Under the pieces are notes generated by a model. It made no database searches. It saw only the letters and a program-made list of their open reading frames with translations, and was not told the DNA's origin. From positions 6,796,001-6,860,000 of the forward strand of contig JAJFZO010000094.1 of NCBI GenBank assembly GCA_021397835.1: 64,000 bases of DNA, given 5' to 3'. The DNA is from Moringa oleifera. Lineage: Eukaryota > Streptophyta > Magnoliopsida > Brassicales > Moringaceae. This document shows, piece by piece, positions 13,601 to 26,000 of the stretch (positions are counted from its first letter, which is position 1; the number at the start of each line of letters is the position of its first letter). The translations under genes and the position numbers were made by a program.

Positions 13601-16600
13601 AATAACAATATATGACCCCTTATTATTACCTGGATACATATTATTTCGGAAGTATCTACCAAGTTCCTCTGCCTGAAACGAGACAAAGCAAAGGCAATGA
13701 AGATTAACAAGAGAAGTGAAACTGGTTAGATATGCAACTTTGGATGAATATACTACTACATGCATATCGAAAATTAATAGAGGAACATGCACATTATTAT
13801 TTATAATTACTACCTGCTTTCTGCCAGCATGTGTAAGGACACCCCCATATTTTAGAACCATCAAAGCTTCAACAGGTCGTTCTTCTTCACCTTCACCACT
13901 GCTTTTTGGAACTTTAACCCACTTTAGTGGCTTTAATTGAACCTTTCTGTAGATACCAGAAAAATGTCCCCCCTGCATATCCAATCTTTGTAATATGAAT
14001 CAAGCTGATAAGTGAAGCCGGAAATGAAATAAAGGACATTTTATTGTCATAGAGCAGGATCATATTTTATGTTAGAAATAATATACAGAATCTTGACACA
14101 CTACTGCATCTCTCCTGTGTCATTGATGTCTGAGATCTCTTCTTTTCTTCTTTTAACTTTTTCTGGGGTCTCTGCCTTATCTTAAACTTGATGCATGAAA
14201 ATTAAACTCTAATGAATAACCTAAGTACTCTCAAGATAAAAAGCAATTCCTCTGCCTCCAAAAAGCCCCTACAATAACACAGGAGGCAACTATTACTGTA
14301 ATAGTTGGTGCCCTTTTTTCTTGGGAATAGTAGTGGTCAGCAGAATTAGAAGATGAACTGTTGCATTATTATTTTGGCTCTAGATAGAATATAATGATGC
14401 AAAATAATCCATATATAGATGCTATGCTGTTTGATTAAGACTCAGCCATGGCTGGTTGAGCCATTTAGCGTTCATTTACAAGGAAGATGAGAACTACATG
14501 GCAAATAGAGACACACAAACATACCAACTGCTGACGAACTCCAATAAAGCACCAAAATATAAATCCACTCCAGGCAAGCATAAGAACAAAAATAACATTG
14601 ATACTGCAATATAACTGGATAAGTAGAAAATAAGGAAAAAACAGAATGGCGAAGCAAAATGGATAACCTCCTCTAGGACTGCTTTAACTTGACGAAGCTT
14701 TTCAGCATGCTCAATGTCTTCTGCCTCACTATCACTTTCCCGACCTGGCCTGAATAATGCAAATATGCACAACAATCAAGATCTGAATCAATTATTTTAC
14801 TGTTTCCTGCTCTACATTATAAAAGACAAAAATTGACAAGATGCCCACTCTTGGTACTTGAGGAACATGAAAGGTGTAGTACAGATACAATGCCCTTACA
14901 GTTCCTAACTTTTAATTCCTGTAACTTCTAACCTAATGAAAATATAGCAAATGGGACTTTGGACCAGTCTACAGTAAAGAAACAGAAAAAGTGGACTTCT
15001 TTCCAGATTATATAAGCAAGCAATTAGCTCCTTTCACCCGAGAATATATTAGTTCAACCATCATGGAAACAGAAAGAAGAGGAAAACTTCAGTACAGTAT
15101 ATAGCTTCTTTTGATTGCCAAAAGTACCAGAGCTATGATGAATATCATAAAATTTTCAAAGGCCAACTTACGGTTCAAGGAAAGGAACAAGTTTACTTAA
15201 ATTAAAGGATTTTTTGTAGTCATAGATAACATACCATGATACTCACAAAACCAGTCAGTTTATAAGCATACATGAAAGTCCATAAACTGTAACACGTATT
15301 AGAATATGCATGAACATGTAAAAGCTTCAAGATCATGCGACCAAATATAGTACCAGTCAAACAGCAGCCAGAGAAGCATTGTGCATGCTGAAAGCAAGAC
15401 CTCACTATGAGTTGAAAAAGCAGACAAGCAAGTCAATCATTTCAAGGACATTGGCGACTGACCCTTTGACAAAGTACACCATGTCTGACAGACAACCACA
15501 AGCATAAATCTGAATTAAATAGAGCAACACCATCCTTACCCCACCCGCCTTTTATCTCTCTGCCTAGTTAGAGTAGAGACAGAAGGGCATTTGGAGGAAA
15601 CTATGTACGATATGCATTAACTAACCATGTTTGCATGACTAGATCAGCAGAATCACTAAAATTGAAGCTCTACCTTGTACGTGGTACAAGCATTCGTGTG
15701 GCATCTAACAGATCTTGCAATTGGACAGCGCTTTTAAGTTTGGTCTGCAAATATGAGAACCAACAAAAATATCTATCAGCACAAGGTTAAACTACAAAGG
15801 ACATGAGGAGAACAAAGCATAACAAAAAGAGAATGAAGTAAGGATTATCACCTCACATCGGGGCCTTCCTCCATTGTACTTTAACATCAAGTTTAGTAGC
15901 TTTTCCTCAGTAACTTTCAACTTCACTTTCTGCTTGGGAGTTCTATCACCACTGGCCATATAAAACATAGTTAAGGAATTCTACTGAAACAGAAAACAAG
16001 GTAAATGCAGCTACATAAAATACTAAAACATACTGACGAATAACAGCAATCACACAGCGGAGCTCCTCAGATTGGCCAAATGTGCCAATGATTCCACTCC
16101 CTTGACGAGTTAGTCCCTCAGAAGGTTGGACTGGTTCATTAACTTTCCATGGCAAAGTTGGTGGAATTGCTGAAGAAAGATGAGGAGCCTTTGCATCTAG
16201 AAACATCTTCCTCAACACACAAGCTGCATCATCATAATACCTATATTGTCGAAGAGATATTCTAAGTACCTTCCAAAAATTTCTAATAAAAAAATACCCC
16301 TCAAAGATTTCTGATAAAAAAAAAGTATCTTTTAAAAAGGTTTTGAACTAGTAGTGAACTTTACAAAGAAGAAAAGCGAGGAAAGCAAAGAAGCAACACC
16401 TTGATTCAGCTAACAATTTGGTGATGTAAGACCAAATAATAGCGTATTAATAAAAAAAACAATGAAAGCTTCAAATAAAGTTTTTTTTGAAAAAAAATCA
16501 GAAACAAAGTAAAATATGATATTAACTATAGGCACCAAGAAGGTGCCGCCCATGTACATAGAATGAGTTAAGTCCTATCTAGAAGTAAGGACATCTATGA

Positions 16601-19600
16601 ACACCCTACAATGTCCTCCTCATTTACAAAAGAATCTCTTGTTACCCACAAATTTAGGATATTAATCCATCTATTCCTTACCACACTACGGGAGAGGTTT
16701 CCCTCCCTCAAAAGTTCTATTCTTTTCCCCTTACGCAAGCTAAAAAAATAAGAAGCCAAATCAATGTAGTGGCTTCCTTCTGAACCCCAGCGTTCTTTAT
16801 ACTTTCCCGAGCCTTCAATTTTGCTGTCGCTGACCTTGACATTACCCATACTTGCCGCAACAAAGCTAATACATTCTCCCAAATTTCTCTAGTCCATTTA
16901 CACCAAACTAGTATATGACTGACAAATTCTGCTTGTTCTTTACATAAGAAACACCTGTTTGGGAGACTTATCCCCCTTATCTATAGATTATTCAAGGTTA
17001 GAGGCTTACCTCAAGCAGCCTCCTGTGCAAAAAAAGGCTACTTTCAAGGATGCAGCTACCTATCACATTAATTTCCAAGATATGCGGATGGACACCATCA
17101 CCTTGGACAACAACCATTTCCTTAAAGAAAGACTTTACTGAAAATTTTCCTTCTTTATCCCCCTTCCGAAAGCCCTATCTTCAATATCCAACCCTGGTTT
17201 AACCTTGTAAATGTGCTCCAAAAAACTGCCCAACTAACCCAATCACCCAATCTTGCATATTTCTCATAAATGTCACATCCCATTTATCGCTCCCCCATTA
17301 GGAGAGATGTAATCACTCACCCATGTTTCTTTATTACAAATGTGAAAAATTTCCGGGAACACCTCCGAAAATGGTATTTCTCCACACCACAAGTCGTGCC
17401 AAAATTTAATGCTGTTACCTCTTCCAACTTTGAATCTCACATGTGATTCTAACATTCCCCACCCTTTCTTTATACCCTTCCATATCCTTGTTCCATAACT
17501 TTCCCTACCCATTTCCATTACCTAACCCCTTTCCTTTTCTCCATATTTTGCAACCATCACCCTCCTCCAAAGCCTTTATTTTTCACTCATGAATCTTGAT
17601 AACCATTTGCCTATGAGAGCCTTAATGAACAATCCAAGAAGTTTAATTCCAAGAACACCCATATTGATTGGTCATCTCACAATCTCCCATTTAACATGGT
17701 GGTACTTGAACTCATCTCCTAAACTCTCTCATTAGAAACACCGCTGTAATTCCTCTAATTTCCTTGCAACCAATGCAGGCATTGGAAACAAAGACATGTA
17801 ATATATCAAAAGGCTTGAGAGAGTGCTTCTAATGAATGTTAGTATTTTTCCCTTAGAAACGTATTTTCCATTTCGTCCCGCTAGCCTCTTTGCAAACCTT
17901 TCTATAATTGAATTATGTAAAGTTGATTTCTTGATTTTCACTCCTAGGGGCAGCCCTAAGTATTGCATTGGAAGAGTCCCCAGCTTGCATCCCACCATCC
18001 TAACAAGTTGTTCCTCATCGACTCCATCATCAATTTGAATAAATTCTCTCTTTTTTTTTTTTTTTTCAAGTTAATCTTCAAAGCAGAGACCGCCTCAAAA
18101 CATAAAAGTATACTCCTCAAGTTGATTAAATGGTCCTCCTCCGCACCACAAAAAATTATGTTGTCATTGGCAAACAAAAGATGAGCTATCTCTAAGAGCC
18201 TACTTTGAACCGCCTTGATGAGTATCTTGTCAAAAGCCTCCATCACCAATAAGAACAAAAAAAGTGACAATGGATCTCCTTGCCCAAATACTCTAGTTGA
18301 TTTGAAAAACTTTGATGTTCCCCCATTCAAAAAAAAAAAAAAAAGAAAAAGAAAAATTGACGTTGAAACACATCACCTAATCCACCTACACTAGCGCTCC
18401 CCACATCGCACCTTTTTCAACATTTATATTGCAAAATCCCAAGCTACATGGTCGTATGCCTTCTTTATATCCAATTTACATATCACCCCTTCTTTTTTTT
18501 TTTTTAAATTATTAATCCACTACTTCATTTGCAATCAAACTTGCATCAAGGATTTGCCTTTCTCTCACAAAAACTTTTTTGGTTTGGGTTGGTAACTCTT
18601 TCCGCTACCTCCTCGAATCCTCCGATAGGAACTTTCGCTACTAGCTTGTAGGCTCCCCCCACAAGACTAATAAGCCTATAATCCTTCAAGTTGCAAGCCC
18701 CCACTAGTTTAGGAATCATCACCACATAATTCAAATTCAATGACCTTACAAACTTCCTACTATCATGAAAGTCTTTAAACAACCGCATCATGTCTTTCTG
18801 GACGGTTTCCCAATTTACTTTGAAAAAACACACAGTGAACCCATCCAAACCCAGTGCTTTGTCTCCCTCATAAGACATAAGTACTCGATGCACCTCCTCC
18901 TCTTCAAATGGTTTGTTTGGTTGATCTTGAGGCTCATTATCTATCATGTTGAACTCCAGCCCATCAAGTGTTGGTCTTCAACCTCATTGCTCACTATATA
19001 TATCCAAATATAAGTCACAAACCTTCTCTCTCAATTTCTTTCCACCCTATCCCCATCAATTTCCAACATATAAATAAAATTGTTCTTTCGATGCATATTT
19101 GCTATACGATGAAAAAAACTTATGTTTCTATCTTCTTTATTTAACCAAAGAGTCTTAGACTTTTGTCTCCACAATATTTTTTTCATTTTAAGTAGTATGA
19201 TCAAGTTCTTGAAAATTTCTGCTCTTTTGGCCTTCACCCCCTCCAAGTCTACATCAAGTTTTTCCTTTCCCTTTACCGCCGCCAACTTCCCCCATAAGCC
19301 TTCCATTCTTCTCCCAATGTCTCTGAATTGATCTTTATTCCACTTCTTGTATAACTCACATGGCCGCTTACTAATTATTTCTCCCACCAATTCTTGACAA
19401 GGGTGTCAAATCCCTCCCCCTTTAAGCTACATGTTCGCAAATCTAAAAAGTGGATAACCCTAAATGATATTGTCTATCTCAAGCAAAATCAGATTATAAT
19501 TCAATGTTGGTCTAGGAAGAAGTCTTTGACTTGTACGTGAAATTCTTTTCCCATTGACTTGAAATAGGCAAACAGTCAATCCTTAACAAAGATGGATCTT

Positions 19601-22600
19601 CCAGTAAATTAGACCACGTAAAGTCACTACCCAAAAGTGGTAGGTTTACAACTTGAAGTTTCACTGCCACATCAAGAAACTCCCTGTGCTTGCTCCACCT
19701 CCATTACTTCTTGTTCTTTCATATGCTCTTTCATATGCGCATAACACCATATTGAAGTCTCCCCCTATCACCTGAGGTAGGCTCCACCATCTTTCATACT
19801 CCAATTCTTCTCATAACTTAGCTCGTCTCTCCATCGAATTATAACTATATACACCAGCAAACACCTATTCAAACCCATCCTCCTCCCTTTTAAAAACGTA
19901 AGAAATAAATTCCTCCCCAACCAAACACTCCAAATGCCCACCCAAATTTTCGTTTCACATTATTAGTACCCCGCTTTCTCATTGAGCCAATAGTGTTTTC
20001 CATCCTACTCCCCTTGCTTCCCACAAACTTCTTACAACTCCTTCATTCATATTCTTAATTTTCGTCTCCTGGATACATACTACATCTACTATCCATCACC
20101 TCAAAACGTGTTTAACCACAACCCTTTTCTCAAAACTGTTTAGCCCCTTAATAATAGTCCACAACAACATTCTATGCATGATAAACAAATTCTCTTTCTC
20201 CCCCTTCTTTTACACCATGAAATCTCTTCTATGCCTTCGCCTGTCATAGTTGACCGAGAATTCCAATCGCTTCAATTTCCTTCTAGCTGCTCCTTTTTCT
20301 TTTTTGCTAGAAAAATCTCTACAAGGTTTATTTGCTTGCATTTCTAATCGTTTGCTTTCCATCTCAATGAATAAATTAAAAAACCAAATCTTTGAATCCT
20401 TCAAAAGTAACCCCATGAAGCATACTCTTTTCATATTCTTCATCACCTTTATAATGATCATTAACTGCCACTCCTCCTCGGTCACCTCAACTGCCCCATC
20501 AGACACAATCATTGCCTTGATACTATTGCCTTCCCAAAACACTCATCATTTTGGACCTCTGCCCTCCTGAATTGTTCTCCAATTTAGTGTTCTACAAGCT
20601 TGAAAGCCCCCCCTCTACTACTACATCCACCTCTGTATCCCACGACTATGAAACCAACTCCTCATTATCAAAAAAATAATGTTGCCCTAGCTGGTCATCA
20701 TCTACTGTAATGTCTAGCTGGCCTTCTACCTCTTGCATAATCCTCTCCCTAACACTACCGCTAAGTCTCTCTGCTTCCAACTAACTCCTTTATTTTGTTA
20801 TATCCCCTGCTACATTCCCTAAACCTTTTGCCCTTGATTCCTTTCTTTTACCAATGTCTGCCTGATTCAAATTTGACATTCGATTGTCTCCCCAAGCTCT
20901 TTCCCAATAGTCAACACTATTCCAATTGCACCTCATCCTTGACTATGACCCTTGCAGACCTAATATCTAGGCATGGCTGATTGTTGCTCCACCAGATTTG
21001 ACGCACCACCACCAATAGCTACAACACTGCCAGCAACCCCAATCGACTCCCAAATTTCATCTCCGACCACTTTCATCGGAGTTGACATTGTCAACCTAGC
21101 CGAAAGAGGACTCTCACATCGCATAAACAATATTAAGTCTTTCATGCCCGCTGTAAACCTTCTTGGATCAAGAATACCCAAACTATTTTAAGTTTCAGAT
21201 CGTTTTCTTTATTTTGGGTGGCCAAAATCTAATTAAGACCTACCCCAGCTTCCCTATGAAACCTTTTCTTGTCCACGGCCTCAAAACTATCAGCCTCTTA
21301 TGATCTCCCCCTCCTTTTTCCTTGTCTATACGACTATTCTACCACATCCGCATTCTTAATCCAGACGAATTCATTACCTCCATCTGAGAAAATCCATGCC
21401 CTAAAGCCATGTCCTTCAAATTCCGACAATTTCAAGAAAGGCCCTAGATAGTTCTCCTCTTTCGAGGAAAAGTAACCTCTCCTTCTAATCTTATTTACGG
21501 ATACTCAGAGACTCTTCTTTTTGAACCAAGGATTCGAGAGATTTCCTCAGCCACTCCTTTTCGAACTTACCCAAGAAAATGGACTATATGTGTCCCTTAC
21601 TGCACTAAGTCACTCAAAAACTTTTGTTGCACACATTGTCCATCTCAAATTCGAACTCCTTCCCCTCGATTCTCACTTGATAAACCCATGGAGGTTCATT
21701 GACTCTAGAGCCCTCACCATGATGCATCATCGCCACTCCTAGGTTTCTTTACACCTCAGTGATTAACTCACCAATAAAACAATCTTTAAATAAAGTTCAA
21801 AAGACATTCTAATAAGTTAAAATGTATCAAACAACAATAGAATATGTCTATGGAATGAATGACCTATCTCCAAATCTTCCCGAAAAATCTTATACCAATC
21901 AAAAAGCTGCTTCATGGCGTGAATATATTAGCTGGATGGCTATGTAGTCAAATAAATTGCATCTAACACATGTGAAGGCATCTGTCCATAATGACATTGT
22001 GAAAGAATTACCATTAACACAAATTGATAAGTACAATGTGCCAAGGAGGACGTCATATTTAAAATCCACATCATTGTAAGGATCATTGAATTTTATGATA
22101 CTTAAATCTCAAGCAAACAAATTAGAGCTTTTAGTCAAGATAGACGCAAGATAGATAGCTTTTACACTTCCACACATATATCACTGTACCGGGTCTTTCC
22201 TTCTTTTTTTCTTGAGGTGGTCATCAGCATGAATAAGGGAAATTAAAGTTTGTATTGGTTCAACGCATGTCACAAAGCAGATCAAAAGAACAAAGAATAT
22301 TATATATAAGAATTGATTAAAACAAAGTAGATTACTTGTAAGAGTTTTTCACAAAACTCCATCCATTCACATCGCAGACATATGAGCGTCCCTCAGAACG
22401 CAAGAGATCAAAACCACAAACCTGCAAGCAATAGTGATCGAAAAGTCAACTATAATGCATTTAATAAGAATCTTTCTAGATATAAATTAAGCCATTGCGT
22501 ACACCAAAAGCAAAATATTTTATTTTAAGTATTCTAGTCTTTCTACAGAATGAAGGCAGAGAGTACCATGGCTATGCAAATTGAAGTAACATCAGAAAGC

Positions 22601-23042
22601 ACAGAGATATCATTTCTTCCCACTTCTTTTTTACAAACTACTAGACTAACAAGACCATAAAAAATAAGTCTAAAAAATTATTTAACAAAAAAATTTAAGG
22701 AAGATCAAATAATAAAGCCTTTTATGTAAAAGCGCATGCTAAGTAATGATTTCAAAAATTACTATCAAATAGCTAATGTCAAGCACTAAACAGTTTTTTT
22801 TTTTTTTTGCCTGAAACAAAAATAAGTAATCTACAGAAATCAAGTAGTGCAAAACATACTAACAAAATCTACCGGCCAAATAATATAACAAGGGAAAATA
22901 ACTCATCTCAATTTTCTTGGGATTAGTAATATTTCAACAGTCATGTATTGATCATCAGCAGACAACAGCAAGCGGCACAAGCAAGAGAAACTACAACAGC
23001 TCTCTCAAGTACTTGATAGTAGACACAATCACAATGGTGAAA

Positions 23043-23081
<39 letters not shown>

Positions 23082-26000
23082 GAAAGCGAGCATAAATAGC
23101 ACTAAAAAGGTGCGACCTTTGACTAGTATAGTTAGAAGTTATAGGTCAGGAACACAATGGTGAAATGATAATGCACTTGGAGTTGGATTAATCTTATCAC
23201 ATACCGCTTGCCTAAAAGCAATGCAAACCTCTCTTGCCATTTGCTTCTCATTAGGTGTCAGCAACACAGGATACCTCACCTGTTGAACAAAATAACAAGT
23301 AATATTTTAGACAGAATACTTTCCCATCTCATAATAGAACAAGGACATTTTCGTTCTCTGTATCAGATCCCCAAGCTGTTTCTTATGTACTTTCAGTAAA
23401 AAGATAACTTAGTAATTTAAGTTCCACTACTTGACAATAGAGAAATAAACTATGCCCTCAAATTATATATTTCCTAGTTTTGAAGAATAAAATTATGAAA
23501 ATCTTGACAATCAAATGGAAAATACAGATTTGGAATTAATATGTGCATGTTTGAGAGAAAGAGAAAGATGAAAAATGGCTAGCTTTTCCCTCTATAAAAT
23601 ATATATATATATGCTCTAATTCTTAAACTAGATGAATTAAGTGATACATACTTCCTTGCCATCAGGATTTCTCATAACAACACCATCAACAACAGGAGAC
23701 TTCCTTGCTTCAGCGTGTGCATATTCAGGGCCAACTGTATACACCTACATTCATTCAAGAGATAGTCAACCTCTGATAGAAGCAAAGCAGGCTTATTATA
23801 TGAGTTATATCAGAGATGATATTTCATGTTAAAGAAAGAAACAAGTAACTCAAGACAAGAGAAAGTGCAAATAATTCAACAAGCATGAAATGTTCCAAAA
23901 CCAAATGCATAAATACCATAAGCCCAAACAACATACAAATGACAACATTGACTAAAACATCGGCTATTAAGACCATTAGGGGTGAATAGCAAGTCCAAAG
24001 CCTCATTTAGTAAGACCAAAACAAGAGCTAAATATGTGGCATTCAAGGAAGAAAACTAAAATGTCTAAACATTGAAAAATTGTGTGCTTAAAATTTAGAT
24101 TAATTACATGCTCATCACATTGAAGAATAAAATTATGGAAATCATGGTTTTATGCAGCCATGTGCACCCAAAACAAACAATAAGTCAACATTTCTACCAC
24201 TGCGTATCCCTAGATATCACTTAAAATGATACACATTACACAGGATGAAAGTTACCAATCTTTTATAAGCGAGAAGCCATTTTAAGGTTTCTATCAGAAT
24301 ATGCTATATGTACTCAATTCTCCTCATGCATACCACCCATCAGAAAATTAGTAAATGTAAAACAGATCAAGTCAATGTGAAACAGACTTCTAAACACAAA
24401 ATCCTAGCATCAATTTTATGTTCTTTGAAAACAAGATTACCAAGAAAAAGGTACCTGAAGGATAAAGTAAATTATCCAAAAAGAAGTGCACATATTATGT
24501 TTGACTTCTTACAATAATTATAACATCAATAAAGCTTTAAAAAGGTTTGAAACAAAAAGAGCATGAATTGTCATCCTCCTATGTCAAAATTGTACTGTGA
24601 ATCCCTTACTAAATCAACAAAATGCAACAAAACACAACCTTGACATCTGTTCCTCCAGTTGGCATAAATTCCTCATATATATAAGAGCCTTCACGCCTTA
24701 CTCTTCTGACCTCAGGGTGGAACTCACTCGATCGGTTCCCTACCTAAAATCAAAGATTTATCACGTGTAAAATTATTACTGACATTTCAACTTACCAATG
24801 AATCAATAAGGCAATAGATGTTTATAAAGGTTACAACAACATGTCAAAATGGATTCATAAGTAAATATGGAAAAATATAAGAACATAATTAGAATGTTTT
24901 GGGTAAGAGATACTTACAAGGGATTTCATTTTGAAAAGTTATTTATGATCTATTATTTTCTTTGATCAGAAACAAAAAGAATAAACATTAATTGTAAGGC
25001 ACCAAAGGTGCCACCCATGTAGATAAATGATTTAGCTCCTATCTAAAAGTGAGGAAATCTAAGAACTCTACAAGGTCCTCTTCAATTACAAACAGTTTCC
25101 CAATTCTCCACATTTGCCCACATCTTAAGGGTATGAACCCATCTATCCTTAACCATCCTAATGAGTGTTTTCTTCCCTTCAAAAACCCTCTTAAGCAACC
25201 TTCTTTCTATCCACTGCAGTCCTCAAACCAGACCAGACCCTTAATTCATCTACCATTGACCCTACGACCACCCAAACTTGACCCATCACACTCCGCATAC
25301 TCTCCCATAGCTCTCTAGTCGAACTGCACCAAATCAACACATGGTTCACAATCTCTTCTTGTTCTTTGCATAACAAGCATCTGCTTGATAGTATGAGACC
25401 ACTTCTCTATAGATTATCGAGAGTTAGAAGCCTACCCCAAGCTGCCACCACGCAAAAAATGACACCTTAGTAGGTGCTCCTACCTTCTATATTAATTTTC
25501 AAGGAATTATTTTGGCTACCTCCCTTCCTTGGTCATCATCAATCTTCTTAAATAATGATTTTACCGAAAACTTCCGCACTTTTTCCCCATTCCAAATCCC
25601 TTCTCAAATCTAATTTAACCTTGCGAATATGTTCCAGAAACTACCCTACCAATCCCATTTTCCAATCCTGCACATCCCTTCTAAAGCTCGTCTTCCACAC
25701 TACCTCGCCACCATGTGAAGCAATATAGTCCCTTACCCACGCATCCTTGTTGCAAGCAAGACAATACATTTCCAAGAAAGTCTGCAAAAGTGGTCTATCA
25801 TCACATCACAAATCTTGCCAAAACTTAACGATGTTGTCCTTCCCAATTTTGAACCTCACAAATGTTATGAACTCATTTCACCTTTTTTTAAATAGCTCTC
25901 CATACTCCAGTACCATAACTTTCATTTGCCCACTCCTATTACTTCATGTTTTGCTCCTAGCACCCTTCTCCACAGACTTCTTTACTCCACCATGAATCCC

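Larger units (their letters stand above)
3981..16240 (-). other. VIH: Histidine acid phosphatase-like domain exons of VIH
   Basis: The RHGDRTP signature (residues about 370-376) is split by the intron between exons 16034-16240 and 15852-15951; the His codon itself is interrupted (CA|T). Downstream motifs are [20 protein letters not shown] (exons 13630-13672 and 12488-12570) and FTSESHIHS (residues about 877-886, exons 5746-5803 and 4457-4624), which holds the distal catalytic His of the family. In human and yeast relatives this half hydrolyses the 1-phosphate of inositol pyrophosphates. The signature residues are intact. Confidence 0.85.
16481..21778 (-). mobile_element. L1-type LINE 1, near full length, decayed
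   Basis: A non-LTR retrotransposon in the VIH intron between exons 22336-22421 and 16034-16240, in the same orientation as the gene. From its 5' end it holds an ORF1-like region with an [11 protein letters not shown] motif (about 21.4 kb), an APE-type endonuclease ([11 protein letters not shown], about 20.05-20.18 kb), reverse transcriptase (about 17.75-18.95 kb), a post-[16 protein letters not shown] segment (about 17.4 kb) and a CCHC zf-RVT zinc finger (16690-16930). It ends in the palindromic 3' motif GGCACCTTCTTGGTGCC and a poly(A) tail, seen as T8 at 16481. Flanks 16459-16480 and about 21778-21795 share CTTCAAATAAAG with one mismatch, consistent with an old target-site duplication. Stops and frameshifts make it non-functional. 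Confidence 0.88.

Noticed and set aside
16295..16345. Additional LINE tails (TTTCTAATAAAAAAA and TTTCTGATAAAAAAA)
   Set aside because: They resemble the family tail motif but lack the palindrome and any flanking duplication, so chance in A-rich DNA is as likely.
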